In this document: positions 1 to 9,991 of the stretch, one piece after another
Layout of the letters: each line of letters begins with the position of its first letter
Numbering within the stretch: the first letter of the stretch is position 1
From: Auriscalpium vulgare
Taxonomy: Eukaryota > Basidiomycota > Agaricomycetes > Russulales > Auriscalpiaceae
Assembly: GCA_019915015.1 (NCBI GenBank)
Contig: JAHBBC010000012.1
Span: forward strand, 124,001 to 188,000
Length of the DNA stretch: 64,000 bases
Direction: 5' to 3'
Program-made: the position numbers and the translations under genes
The notes under the pieces: generated by a model
The model's input: only the letters and a program-made list of their open reading frames with translations
Told to the model about the DNA's origin: nothing
Database searches by the model: none

Positions 1-18
1 AACGAGATAGTACTGAAC

Positions 19-1761
19 TTAGTTGGATGCTCCCGCCGCCGCCGCCGCCGCCGCCGCCTCGCCGGCCGCCTCGCCCGCCGCCTTCGCCGTTTCCGCAGCA
101 ACCAGTGCGTGTTCCTCTTCCTCTGTCAGACGCTGCACGAGCCGCTCACCCTGTTTGCGTATGAGTGGGCTGACGTGCTCCAACATGGTCATGGCGGATG
201 CCCACTGATCCGCAGCTGCCTTGCGACGCGCCTGCTCTCGCCGTTCCTCGAATTCCTGGCGCTCCCGATCTTCGCGAAGTTTGGCAAGGTCCAGTTGGAC
301 CTTATCGACCTTCTCTTGGCGCTTGTTTCGCGCCTCGACGTTCTTCAACGCGCGTGCGACCAATGACGAGAAATCATCAGTTTCTTCGCGCTTACGCTTT
401 TTCTTCGAGTTCTTCACAGCCGACTTCTTCTTGCTCTCGCCGTCATTGCTACTGTCTGAGTGCTCGTCATCCGCCGTATCGTGCTCGCTGTTGCTTTCAC
501 CGGCATCGGACACCGCACGACCCGAGCTGAAGTCATCGTGCCGGACAACGCTTGAGTCGTCTTTCGCGCTGGAACAGGGTCAGCTGTCATCACGGCATCT
601 GGTAGGGTGGGAACGCACACTTTATTGATCGCCTCGTAGATGCGAGATGCCTCGAACGCGTCTAGTACTTTCTGCGAGAACATGCTCCTTACTTTCGCTT
701 TCCCCGCCCTTATCTGTCTGTCGGCGTCTCCGTCGCCTCCACCAGTGTGCTGATTCATGATCCGAACGGCTTTGTACTTCTCCCAAGCCTGATTCCACCA
801 GTAGTTGCGGACCTGTGTCGCGGTCACGCGCTTTGCCAGTACAACAGAGGCAATCTACCGACAGGTGAGCATGTTTACGCTGAGAATAGCTATCAATGCT
901 TACATGCAAGAACACGCGATGCTGATTCACTCGAAAGGTGGGCCAGTGCTCAGGTGACGTGATGTATTCGACGGCCTTCAACTTGTCCGAATTGGACAGT
1001 CCTTTGGGCTCCGTTGTCGCCTGACTCTTCGCCTCCTTCACCTTCAGCGCAGCCGCATCCATCTGCGCCTCCGTGAGCTCCAAAATCTCATCGTCCGAGC
1101 CGCCTGCCTCGCGCCGATTGCCTTGCCCGGACTTGCTGCCTTTCCCGGTCGCGCGGCCCTTCTTCGTAGCGGGTGTCTTCGCAGGCGTCGGTAATGGTGC
1201 CTTCTCACCAGCCTTCACTGCGGGAGAGGCTGGAGCAGGCGGAGGCGGGGCCTGAGAAGGAACAACGGGCGTCGGGAGGGGTTGCTCGGCCGGTATGTTA
1301 GCGTGGCGACCGGCGTTGCCGACGCCGTCACCTGCAGTGACGGCTTTCGAACGTGTTACACGCCGGTTAGGTTGCTCGGGCTGAGGAACAGCAGCTTGTG
1401 GTGGCTTGAGTAAGGAAAATTCCTGCGACCAGACGAATTGCTCTTCGAGAGCTTCGCCGTCGCCGGGGCGCCCACCTTGCACCGCATTGGGTGGGCGCAC
1501 GATGGGCGTTCCCGTGCCCCATTGAACGGCATTTTGCGCCGGCGCTACGTCGTATTGGGCATGGTTGTCGATATACTGGTGCAGAGGGCGCCACTGCTGA
1601 TGGAGCTGGTGATTTTCAGTGTTGGGATGCTGAGGGCCGGGATGGAAGGGAGGGAGAGGGTGTGCATACTGCTCTGCAGTAGCTGGATGTGCGAGAGGGC
1701 CGCGACGGCGTGGACTGATGGGCTGTGGGTAGGGTGGAAAGCCCCCGAAGTGATGGTTCAT
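19..1761 (-). CDS. Lys/Glu-rich conserved fungal protein with poly-Ala tail, function unknown
   Basis: Three exons join cleanly: 1761-904, 854-619 and 568-19, giving 547 residues. The chosen start is the first ATG followed by the Pro/His-rich N-terminus; an upstream in-frame ATG exists near 1839, so the start is not certain. Residues ~1-190 are low-complexity Pro/Gln/His. A basic Lys/Gly/Ser tract follows, then a folded-looking segment around the first intron containing WPTFR and RNYWWNQAWEKYKAV. That segment resembles the DNA-binding-like region of fungal proteins related to transposon or SANT-type factors. The C-terminal ~180 residues are acidic Ser/Asp, a Lys-Arg nuclear-localisation-like run, a charged coiled coil, and an alanine tail encoded by a GCC repeat at 33-58. 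Nuclear location is inferred from composition only. I do not recognise a named family. Confidence 0.7.
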
Positions 1762-2435
1762 GGGGGCAGACTGTGATTCCACAAAGTCGAAAGTGCCACA
1801 CGGCGGCAACTCTGCCTCACGACGAATTGCTCGGGCCATTACATTCCAAACCCCGACAGCAATCAACAAGGACAGAATGCGAGAGATAAATATATGGTTA
1901 AGGTTAAGAGAGGCCGCGGATAGTTATGTGCGAGACCCTGTTCAGGGTCTGATGTCGGCTAGCATCTCAAGCTCATATACGAGGCGAAATAAAATGGCGA
2001 AATAAAATGATATTGAGTAGGACTATTACACATGCAGTCGGCTGTAGAGAGTCGCTTACAGGCTAATAATATCTCCATGAATTCAAATACTGGGGAGAGT
2101 CCCGCGCACAAGACCCAACAAGTCGGCGGATGTCCGCCGAGGCCGTGAAATTTTGGACGGCGCCCGATGGCGCCCATATAATTACCGAGCTTGACGGCAT
2201 TGCGATCGATGTGAAGCGCGCCAGCCTTATGCGGCAACAGAGGTGCTTCCAGTCCGTCGCGGCAAGCGAGGTGGCAGGGCAGCGTGGCGAGCAAGGAGCA
2301 CGTCAGCAGGTCGTACAGAGAGGACGCAGATGTGCGCGCACCGTTGTCTCGAACCCTGCCAAGATCAGGCCATCTCTGGTAGGCGTCGCAGTGAGGCCCG
2401 GGTCCCCACCCGGGGCGTGTCAGCGACACACCGCG
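1762..2435. other. Spacer upstream of the first gene
   Basis: No convincing coding signal is seen. It starts the gene-poor region and probably carries the promoter of the minus-strand gene ending at 19. A GGTTAAGGTTAA doublet lies near 1898-1909, and the rest is unremarkable. Confidence 0.4.
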
Positions 2436-2690
2436 CACAACACCACGCTTCGCGCTCAGGGACGCGGTCGAATCGCGCCCGGCGCATGCGACGTCAGACT
2501 GAGAGACTGGGCGGAAAACATTGAAGGGCCGGGTTGTTGGGACGGGTTGGACGCTGCAAACTCACCGCCAAGAAGTGCGAACACCACGCACAGCGCATAT
2601 GCACGCGACGCTTCGCGCTCGGGGATGCGGCTGAAATGCGCCCGGCGCATGCGATGTCAGAGACTGGGCAAAAAATATTGATGGGCCGGG
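2436..2690. repeat. Diverged direct repeat pair, ~155-bp period
   Basis: The stretch at 2436-2535 recurs at about 2578-2692. Both copies share a block running from CACCACGC through CGCTCNGGGANGCGG, CGCCCGGCGCATGCGA and GAGACTGGGC to the motif GGGCCGGGTTGTTGGGACGG. The copies differ by scattered substitutions and small indels. No open frame is conserved across both, so this reads as a non-coding tandem duplication. Confidence 0.6.
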
Positions 2691-3357
2691 TTGTTGGGAC
2701 GGGACGCTAGCGGGCGGTGTCTTGAGTATCTCCGTCGGAGAGTCGAGAACGGTGCGCTTACCTTACTGTATCTCACAACCGCCATCCCGCAGCTAACAGC
2801 GGCTCCCCCGGCCTCTTGTGCTATCGAGCTAGAGGTAGTCTTTCCCTGGAGGTTCGACGTGAATCAGTGCATGGGCACCGGGCTGTCGGCATTCCCGTAC
2901 ATACCTGCCGCCGCATGCACATCCTCCCGCGAATCCTAAGCTCCAAGCGAGACGGGAGGTATTTTGCTGTGCCGCCATGCGTGCGTGTGACAGGTCGCCT
3001 GGACGAGCGCGACCGACCAGTATTGAAGGGCCAGGTTGCTGGGACGCTAGCGGACGGTGTCTTGAGTCGGAGATGACGGTGAAGAACGATGCACTCACTG
3101 TGTGTCACAACCTCCATCCCGTAGCTTACGTCGCCGGGCCTCTCCAGCTGGAGGCACTCTGTCGCATAATGGGAGGCTCGACATGACTCAAATGGATACA
3201 CCGGGCTGTTGGGATTCTCGTACATACCTGCCGCCGAATGCACGTCCTTCCGGGTATCCATATTGACGCTCCAAGCAATATATTGCGTTGATGCGAGGTA
3301 TCTTGGGGTGCCGCTACGCGGGTGTTTGTGACAGGTCGCCTGGATAGAAAGATGTGA
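2690..3357. repeat. Diverged tandem duplication, ~338-bp unit
   Basis: Two consecutive copies lie at about 2690-3022 and 3028-3357. Shared landmarks in order are: GCTGGGACGCTAGCGG-like start, GTGTCTTGAGT, a segment with TCACAACC and CATCCCG, CACCGGGCTGT, TTCTCGTACATACCTGCCGCCG or close variants, a GAGGTAT / GTGCCGC segment, and GTGACAGGTCGCCTGGA. Many substitutions separate the copies and no shared reading frame survives. The motif GGGCCRGGTTGYTGGGACG also links this unit to the repeat just upstream. Confidence 0.65.
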
Positions 3358-6262
3358 ACGCGGCCACCGCTGGAGTCGGGTTCTGAGGGCGCCGATACGT
3401 ACCATTTAAAAGCTATCCCCGGATGTCATTCGGCCAAAGGTTCTAGGGCCGTGCAGACAGTATGCTTGCTGACCTGGTGACGTTTCTGAAATAAGCATGT
3501 GCGCGGCCGCCTGCGTCGCGTCGAGTTGTAGTTCGGGAGCTCCCAGACAGCCCAGGCTCGCTAGGAAACAGATGACATGCCAAGGTCCTCTCACGCTTCT
3601 CGTAGCGACTTGGAGGGAGCAGAAAGCAGTGGGTCGCGCGCCGGGACAGAGACGGTTTGCGAGCGACGTGTAACATGTAGCACCACTCGCTCAAAGACAC
3701 TGACCGCACGGCTGAGACGCCGGCGTATGTACGGCGAGTAGCTCTAAGTTGGGGAGAATAAGCGCATCCGGTCAGGCACAAAGCAGTCCGACACATCGCA
3801 CCTGATGGAATGAAGCAGGTCCCTGAAAAACCAAGCGTATTTGCAGTTGTCCGCGGGCAGGCAAGCTGCAGCTAGCTGTGGGCCGGGAAGCGGTCTTCGG
3901 GTGAAGAACACAGCACTTGCAAGCTGCGCCGCAAAATTTGCTTGCTTCAGGCTTCGGCCAGGTCAGTTTGACAGTATGCAGGCCATCGACGCAACCCTCG
4001 AAGAATCTTGAAGCTTTGAAGGGACTCGGAGTGCCAGACGAGCAACTTTCGGAAGCGCCCGGCCGCGATCAGCATCCAGAAATCGTGGCGTCCTGTTTTC
4101 GGTACTCTAGGAAAATATTGCTGTGTACGCAGGTTGGTTCTATCAAAGTCCGGAGCTCGAGAAATAAGTGGGGTTGAAGACTTGAAGTAGGTCGCGACTC
4201 GGATCAGACGCGCTCAATTTGGAAGCGCGGGCCGCCGCCGCGCCGCGCGCGCGCTCGCCTGCCCGCGGCGTCCATCGTGTACCGTATCTCTTCCCGTTCT
4301 CTCCAGTCACTGCGTTCAGGGCCCGAATTCACCAATATAAAGAAGACAAGCTACTTGACGTGTGCGAGGCGGGTGTAGTAGATAGTGTAATCAGAGTCAA
4401 AGTACTGGGTAGTAGATTGGAGTAGATTACGTACTCGGAATCAAAGTAGATGAACGCGGTAAAGGCAAGTACTCTGGCTGATCGGAGTTCAAGTAGCTGG
4501 GGCAACTCCCTGGTTAATCTCGTCGTCGAGTTTGTCCGAGTAGCTGATGTACTACGGGCTGTAGGAGGTGTGGAGCTGTGACGCAATCATTTGGCAAGAG
4601 ATTTCGTCAAGTCGCGCGCCGGCGCTCTGCTTGACTCTCGACTTCTACCTTCTCCCATCATGCATCTCCGGTGACGACCAACTTCCCGCCCCTTTCCCTG
4701 GCAACGAGGACCATTACACGCGCATCCGCATCAAGGACCCGTGGACGAGCACACCCGTGGAGTAGGGCACGCAGGCGCCAGGTCATAGCCCCTGACGACG
4801 GCTCCGACCTTCAGTCGACGACAACGAGCAGGAGGGAGCCTCGGAGCGCACAGACAGCAGGAGGAGACGAGTCAAGATGCGCAAATGATGTTTGGATTGA
4901 AATACAAGGTGCGTAAATATGTCGAACATCTATGCGTCCGAGCTACATAACGCGCGCCCACTCGGACCTCGTCTTGCACTGCCACGATATCACCTCTCTG
5001 CTGTGCTATCCTGGTCTGTACTACGCTACTGCGCTCTTTGCTACTGGCTTGTCTTCCTGCGGAGCTTGCGTCGCGATGAGAACCGAGGAATCCTTGGCCA
5101 TCGGAGCTAGATATATGCGCGGTAAGTTATTTCCTATGCCTATGCTCTTAGTGTTGTTCTCACCTCGTTGTTTCACCAGGCTAGGCACGAGCACCCACGG
5201 CCGAACGCCCAGGCGCGTCAAGATCCGAATTCCCTCCCACCCTTCGGACGACTTCTTCGAGAGAGCGACGATGCGACGCGGGCCTGCGGGGTCACTGGGT
5301 TATTAGTACATGTATTAATTATATTTGAGTTAATTAAATGATTGCTGTTACATTTGGGTCATATAAGGATCACTAGCTGGTAGAAAGTGAAAATGCACGA
5401 GAGCCTACTACGACCTGGTCCCAGCTAATTTGACTGTTAGCAGGCTACCTACTTAAGGTCCGAGCAGGCTGTCTACTCGAACTCTTAGTGTTTGACGTGG
5501 TCCCGTCTTGTTCGGTCTACTTGCCGAGTTTCACTCCCCGCTTCCGGGACTCCGAGTAGCTGACGTGGTCGGAGATACTTTAATGTGTAGTATCCGGGCC
5601 CTGAACGCAGTGAGTGCACATCGTCAAGTTGCCAGATCACCTCAGATCAATGACAGAGCCTGCCTGGGTGCCACTGTGCCAGGTACGTTCTCTTCGCAAC
5701 TGAGCTGGCAGGCGGCGTTTGATGGACTGCTAATTATCTCAAACGATGCTATAGATCTCGCTTCTCGCTCCCAAGCCTTGGTGCCGACGTCGCGCGCAGA
5801 GGCAGTGAAATTGCGCTTGTCGTAGCGAAGCCAGACACTCGGATGGCGGACGAGCGCTCAAGCCTTCTGTGAAAAATGCGGCGGGTGAGCTGCCGCTAGC
5901 TTTCCTCTTTCTCCCCCCCACCGTCGTCGCAAATTCCCCTCCCTCGTGTCCCCTCCGCTCTGCATTTGCCTTTTGCGCGACGCCGCCGCGGACGAGCGCT
6001 CCGCCTCCGCCTCCTTTTTCTACCACGCTACGTCTCGGCGCCGACACGGACATGGCGCCACGTCATGCCAGGAGTACGTTGCTTTTTTTATGGTGTGCAC
6101 CGAGCATCCCGCTGACGCCTTTTTCTCAGTGCAATTGCGCCATTCAGCGGCGCAAAACCTCCATCTGCAGCCGCCTGAGAGGCACTTTGATGCACTCCTT
6201 TGGTGATTTCTCGAGCGTCGCGCGCGGGGTACGTTCTTCGTCTCGCCCTTTTTCTTTCCATT
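3358..6262. other. Gene-poor spacer
   Basis: I find no gene here that I can support. Open frames on both strands are short, lack recognisable domains and do not extend by plausible splicing. Phrases like GAGTAGCTGANGT recur around 4530 and 5548, which hints at a decayed repeat. The stretch may be remnants of old transposons. Confidence 0.4.
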
Positions 6263-7660
6263 AACAATGGTCAAATTTAGATGCTGCTCGGCGCATCCTG
6301 AGCGCCCTGTCCTGCGCGCGACAGGCGTGTGGACCCTCTGCGCGGCGCGCTGGGCTCTTTGGCAGACTGTGACACGCGGGTTGACGGCGCTGGAAGCGTC
6401 CGCGCTCCGTGTCGGTACGCGTTCCGTTCCTCTGTCTGCGTCAGCATGTGCTGACCACGCCTTTCTTTGAAGGCCCACCCCTCGCGCTGCGGCGTCCACG
6501 CGGCGGGTGCGTCGCTCACATCTCTGATGTCCAGGAAGACGTCCGAGAAGACCGCCGGCTGGCGGCGCGCATACTGGGGTACGTACATAGGCTATCTACT
6601 CGATTGCGCACGAGACGCTGATTTCGTGCCAGCAGCACGCCACGCTCGTCAAGCAAGGACGCCGGACGCCCAGCATGCGATGTCGCAACAGAGCCGACGG
6701 GCAAAACAGACCGAAAGCCCGGGCCGACGACGAAGCGCAAGCTCGCGAATCCTCGAGGCGATGCAGCGACGTGGCAAGGCGTGCCGAGCTCGCGCGATGC
6801 GGCACTCGCACGCTGGACACCAGTCGCGCGCTGGCCGCGGCTTTTGCACGCTGGACGCGGCTCTGGCACGCTGGACGCGGCTCTGGCACACTGGACGCCG
6901 CCAGTCTCGCGTGCTGGACGCCCTCGCCGCCGGACGGGTCGTGCGAGCGCGTCAGGCCCGCCAGCGACACTGCCCGAGCCCCGCACGGCGCTATAGAAAA
7001 ATGTGTGTCTTTTGCTCTGCTTTGGACGAGCCTTTGCGTTAACGATGGTCAACATTAGATGCTCCTCGGTGCGTTCGGGGCTGTTCTGCGCGACAGGCGT
7101 GCGGACCTTTTGTGCAGTGCTGGGATGGCTTTCGGCAGAAATGCATCGCAGCTGAGGCACGCATTGCGTGTCTCTTTGTGCAAGCATGTGCTGACCGCAC
7201 CTCTCTTTTTAAGTCACTCGCGCTGTGGCGTCCGCTCGACGCGCACCACAATTCCGATGCAACGTCGACGGAGCTGGCAATTAAGTAGAGAGCGACGGCG
7301 CCTGTCGGGCCCGAGGGGACCGACGGCTGGCGCATACCTGCTTTGACTGCGGTACGTAGACTATCTGCTTGAGCGCATACGAGAGGCTGATTCGCTGAAG
7401 AGAGCGGCGCGAACGCTCCGGCGGCTCTTCTCTTCCGACAATCGCCTCCCACCGGGCGCCGGATGCCCAGCACGCGATGGCGCGCAACAGAGCCGATGGG
7501 CAGGACGGACGGGACGCCACCGACAAGACGCGGGCGGGGTCGAGCGGTGCGGGAACGTGCGCCCCTGGACAGTAGCGCGAGGGGCGGCCATGACGAGCTG
7601 GACGCGGCCACCGCCTCCCTGACGGTCAACCAACACGCGCGGCGCGGCTGCCCGTCGTTC
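6263..7660. repeat. Diverged tandem duplication, ~776-bp unit
   Basis: The segment starting TTAACAATGGTCAAATTTAG at 6261 recurs as TTAACGATGGTCAACATTAG at 7039. The two copies stay collinear for most of a unit. Shared landmarks are CGACAGGCGTGYGGACC, AGCATGTGCTGACC, CTCGCGCTGYGGCGTCC, a GTACGTA / CTATCT pair, and GCCCAGCAYGCGATG followed by CAACAGAGCCGA. The first copy also contains short CTGGACGCGGCTCTGGCAC repeats around 6848-6900, related to the 20-bp array at 8461. Neither copy keeps a reading frame. Confidence 0.65.
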
Positions 7661-8400
7661 AAGATGGACGAAGACATCAGGCTCCAACGGCAGCGCGGCC
7701 TGGCTGTCAAGGACGAGCGCGCGCCACCTCAGACGCGCCTCATGCGACGATGCCGGCGTCTGAAGCGCGCAAATCTACTCAATGGACGAACTCGCGCGCC
7801 GAGCTGGACGCCCAGCAAACGCCTGCGCGTGGCGGTCTGGACGTCTGGAACGAGCTGGACACCGGCATTGTGGACTTGTATCCAGCATGCGGAGGAATGT
7901 GACCACCCGCCGACATTCCAGGCGGGCATCACAAGACGGCGCCCCGCGTCTCGCGGTGTCCAGTGAAGGAGCTAGACGCGGCTCTCGCGTGCTCTCGCAT
8001 GCTGGACGCCGCCGGTCTTGCGTGCTGGACGCAGCTCTCGCAAGCTCGCTCGCCGAGCTGGACGCCAGCACACGATCGCGCTCCCGAACCGACGAGAAGG
8101 CTGCGCGTGGGTCGATCTGCACGTCTAGGGGACGAGCTGGACGCCACCACCGTCTCCCTGACGATTATGCACCACGCGCGCTCAGGAGTCCTCCCAGCGC
8201 GGCTGCATAGTTCAAGACGACCACGAAGACATCAAGGGCCGACGCAGCGACGTGGCAAGTGAACGCGCGGAGCTGGGCGCGGCCATCGTGAACGCGAGAC
8301 GCAAGGAGTCGTCCTGTGGGGCGCAGCTCAGACGACAATGTCCGCTTTGAAGCGCACAAGTCACCGCTATGGACGAGCTGGACGCCCTGCGCGCCGCGCA
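7592..8400. repeat. Direct repeat, ~539-bp offset, GACGAGCTGGACGC-type
   Basis: The block beginning GACGAGCTGGACGC at 7592 recurs at 8131. Both copies continue through CACCGYCTCCCTGACG, ACGCGCG, GCGCGGCTGC, TTCAAGA, ACGAAGACATCA and, further on, GCGTCTGAAGCGCGCAA versus CGCTTTGAAGCGCACAA. The phrase GAGCTGGACGC recurs many times between 6850 and 8400 and is one base away from the unit of the array that follows. The origin could be a decayed gene encoding Leu/Asp/Ala-rich coiled coil, but that is inference. Confidence 0.55.
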
Positions 8401-8460
8401 CTGCGACAAGGTCAGGCGCGCATCACAAGACGGCGCCCTGCATGCGGTGTCCGAAGGAGG

Positions 8461-8700
8461 AGCTGGGCGCGGCTCTCGCAAGCTGGGCGCGGCTCTCGCA
8501 AGCTGGGCGCGGCTCTCGCAAGCTGGGCGCGGCTCTCGCAAGCTGGGCGCGGCTCTCGCAAGCTGGGCGCGGCTCTCGCAAGCTGGGCGCGGCTCTCGCC
8601 AGCTGGGCGCGGCTCTCGCCAGCTGGGCGCGGCTCTCGCCAGCTGGGCGCGGCTCTCGCCAGCTGGGCGCGGCTCTCGCCAGCTGGGCGCGGCTCTCGCC
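8461..8700. repeat. Perfect 12 x 20-bp tandem array
   Basis: Twelve consecutive 20-bp units occupy exactly 240 bp. Units 1-6 are agctgggcgcggctctcgca and units 7-12 are identical except that the last base is c. Degenerate half-units flank both sides. Because 20 is not a multiple of three, each reading frame cycles through the same 20-codon period, and no stop codon occurs in any of the six frames inside the array. The sharp switch between two homogeneous blocks implies recent expansion or conversion by blocks rather than unit by unit. Confidence 0.95.
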
Positions 8701-9324
8701 AGCTGGACGCCGCCACTCTCGCGCGCTGGACTTGCAATCGAGCGTCTCCAATGGCGGCAAGGTGTACAAGAATGCCGGCCGGGATGCGCTCAGACTGCTC
8801 CTGCGAGGATATGCGTGCGGCACGGGAGATGGACGGGGCGGGACATGCAAGAGGAGACGGGGGACCCACCGTGCGCTCTGCGCGAGGCGGTCGGCGTGGC
8901 GAGGAGGCCCGAGCGGGGCTGCGACGACGATGAGGCGTCACAGTCGCACGCAGACGTCCGGCGCCACACGGGGCGGAGCAGAAGAGGCAGGGAGTCGACC
9001 AGGCGGGCGAGCATGGCTGGGATGAGCGGGTTGGAGAGAAAGCGCAGATGTCGAGCGGGCAGTGCGAGTTGGGTGAGTACGGGGAGCCCGAATGCTCACG
9101 GGATGCTGACAGGACGTCATTGCCAGGCCTTGAGTAGGGAACATGTCGGGCTCGCGTGCGCGACCGTCCACGAAGGGCGAGTGATACCTGGGGCTGCAGG
9201 GACGCGGACGACGAGGAGAACAAGCGGGGGTCGTCGAGTGCGGTGGCAGATAGCATGTAAAGCAGGGTACTTTGCATAAATCATAAGCGGGCTGTGCGCG
9301 GTCCTGAGAGTGGCACAGGCGCAC
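8701..9324. other. GC-rich spacer after the 20-bp array
   Basis: Long open frames run through here on both strands only because they enter from the stop-free array. No domain or plausible start is seen, so I do not call a gene. Confidence 0.45.
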
Positions 9325-9475
9325 GGCGAAGGGCGTCAGGCGTTTAGAGGGTAGAAGGGTGTCAGGCGTTTAGGGTGGAAGGGCGTCAGGCGTTTAGAGG
9401 GTATAGAGGGTATAAGGTCCTTTAGAGGGTATAAGGTCCTTTAGAGGGTATTAGAGGGTATAAGGGTGTCAGAGT
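9325..9475. repeat. Short-period TTAGAGGGT-rich repeat tract
   Basis: The tract is built from GGCGTCAGGCGTTTAGAGGGT units (three partial copies) followed by TATAAGGTCCTTTAGAGGGT units (two copies) and a final GTATTAGAGGGTATAAGGGT. One unit carries the exact hexamer TTAGGG, the usual telomeric repeat of filamentous fungi; the others carry TTAGAGGG. It may be a degenerate interstitial telomere-like tract or an unrelated minisatellite. Confidence 0.7.
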
Positions 9476-9991
9476 CGTGTGTTTGCGCAGACCGACGCTG
9501 TTTGTGCGGGTGGGGCGAGGCAAAGCGCATACACGCAGATTGAAATGTCCCTTCCTCTCCAAACAGAAAGCTCTTCGCAAGCAGTGTCCAATAGATTACC
9601 ACCGTAGATAGGACTACACGCTAAGGATTCGTAGAAGATAAGCCGACAAATTACTCCCTGATCCTCCCGTTCACTCACTGCCCTATCGCTGCTACGATAG
9701 GCATGAGTCGCAAAAGTATGGTTGGCGCCAGGAAACCTGCCCGACCGTGAGTAACCTTCAAGTTGCCCACGCCAGTTCCTCCCAAATACGTGTACTCAGG
9801 AGTCGTTAGCGACAACAACGAACCATCAATCGGCCAAACCTCCGCGCTCATCACGAGTAAGTACAGGACGATTTGAAGGGGTTTGCGACATGCACAGTCA
9901 TCGTGTCCTCGAACCGCCGCAGATGATTTAAATTCCGATAGGTCGAATGTACATTCGGTTCTGTACTTCACTCCATCGTTCTCAGAAACGA
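9476..9991. other. 3' flank of the aldo-keto reductase
   Basis: No gene is seen. The stretch separates the repeat-rich region from the minus-strand reductase and probably holds its 3' UTR and terminator. Confidence 0.4.

Noticed and set aside
4219..5306. Several 65-125-codon plus-strand frames
   Set aside because: They are mutually overlapping, begin in poor context and show no similarity to known families or to each other.
6516..7187. 223-codon minus-strand frame across the 776-bp duplication
   Set aside because: The frame is not kept in the second copy of the duplication, so it is unlikely to be under coding constraint.
8461..8700. CRISPR-like array
   Set aside because: Units are contiguous 20-bp repeats with no spacers, and the host is a eukaryote.
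8316..9279. Three long plus-strand and two long minus-strand open frames
   Set aside because: They exist because the 20-bp array has no stop in any frame; outside the array there is no domain, start context or splicing that favours one of them.
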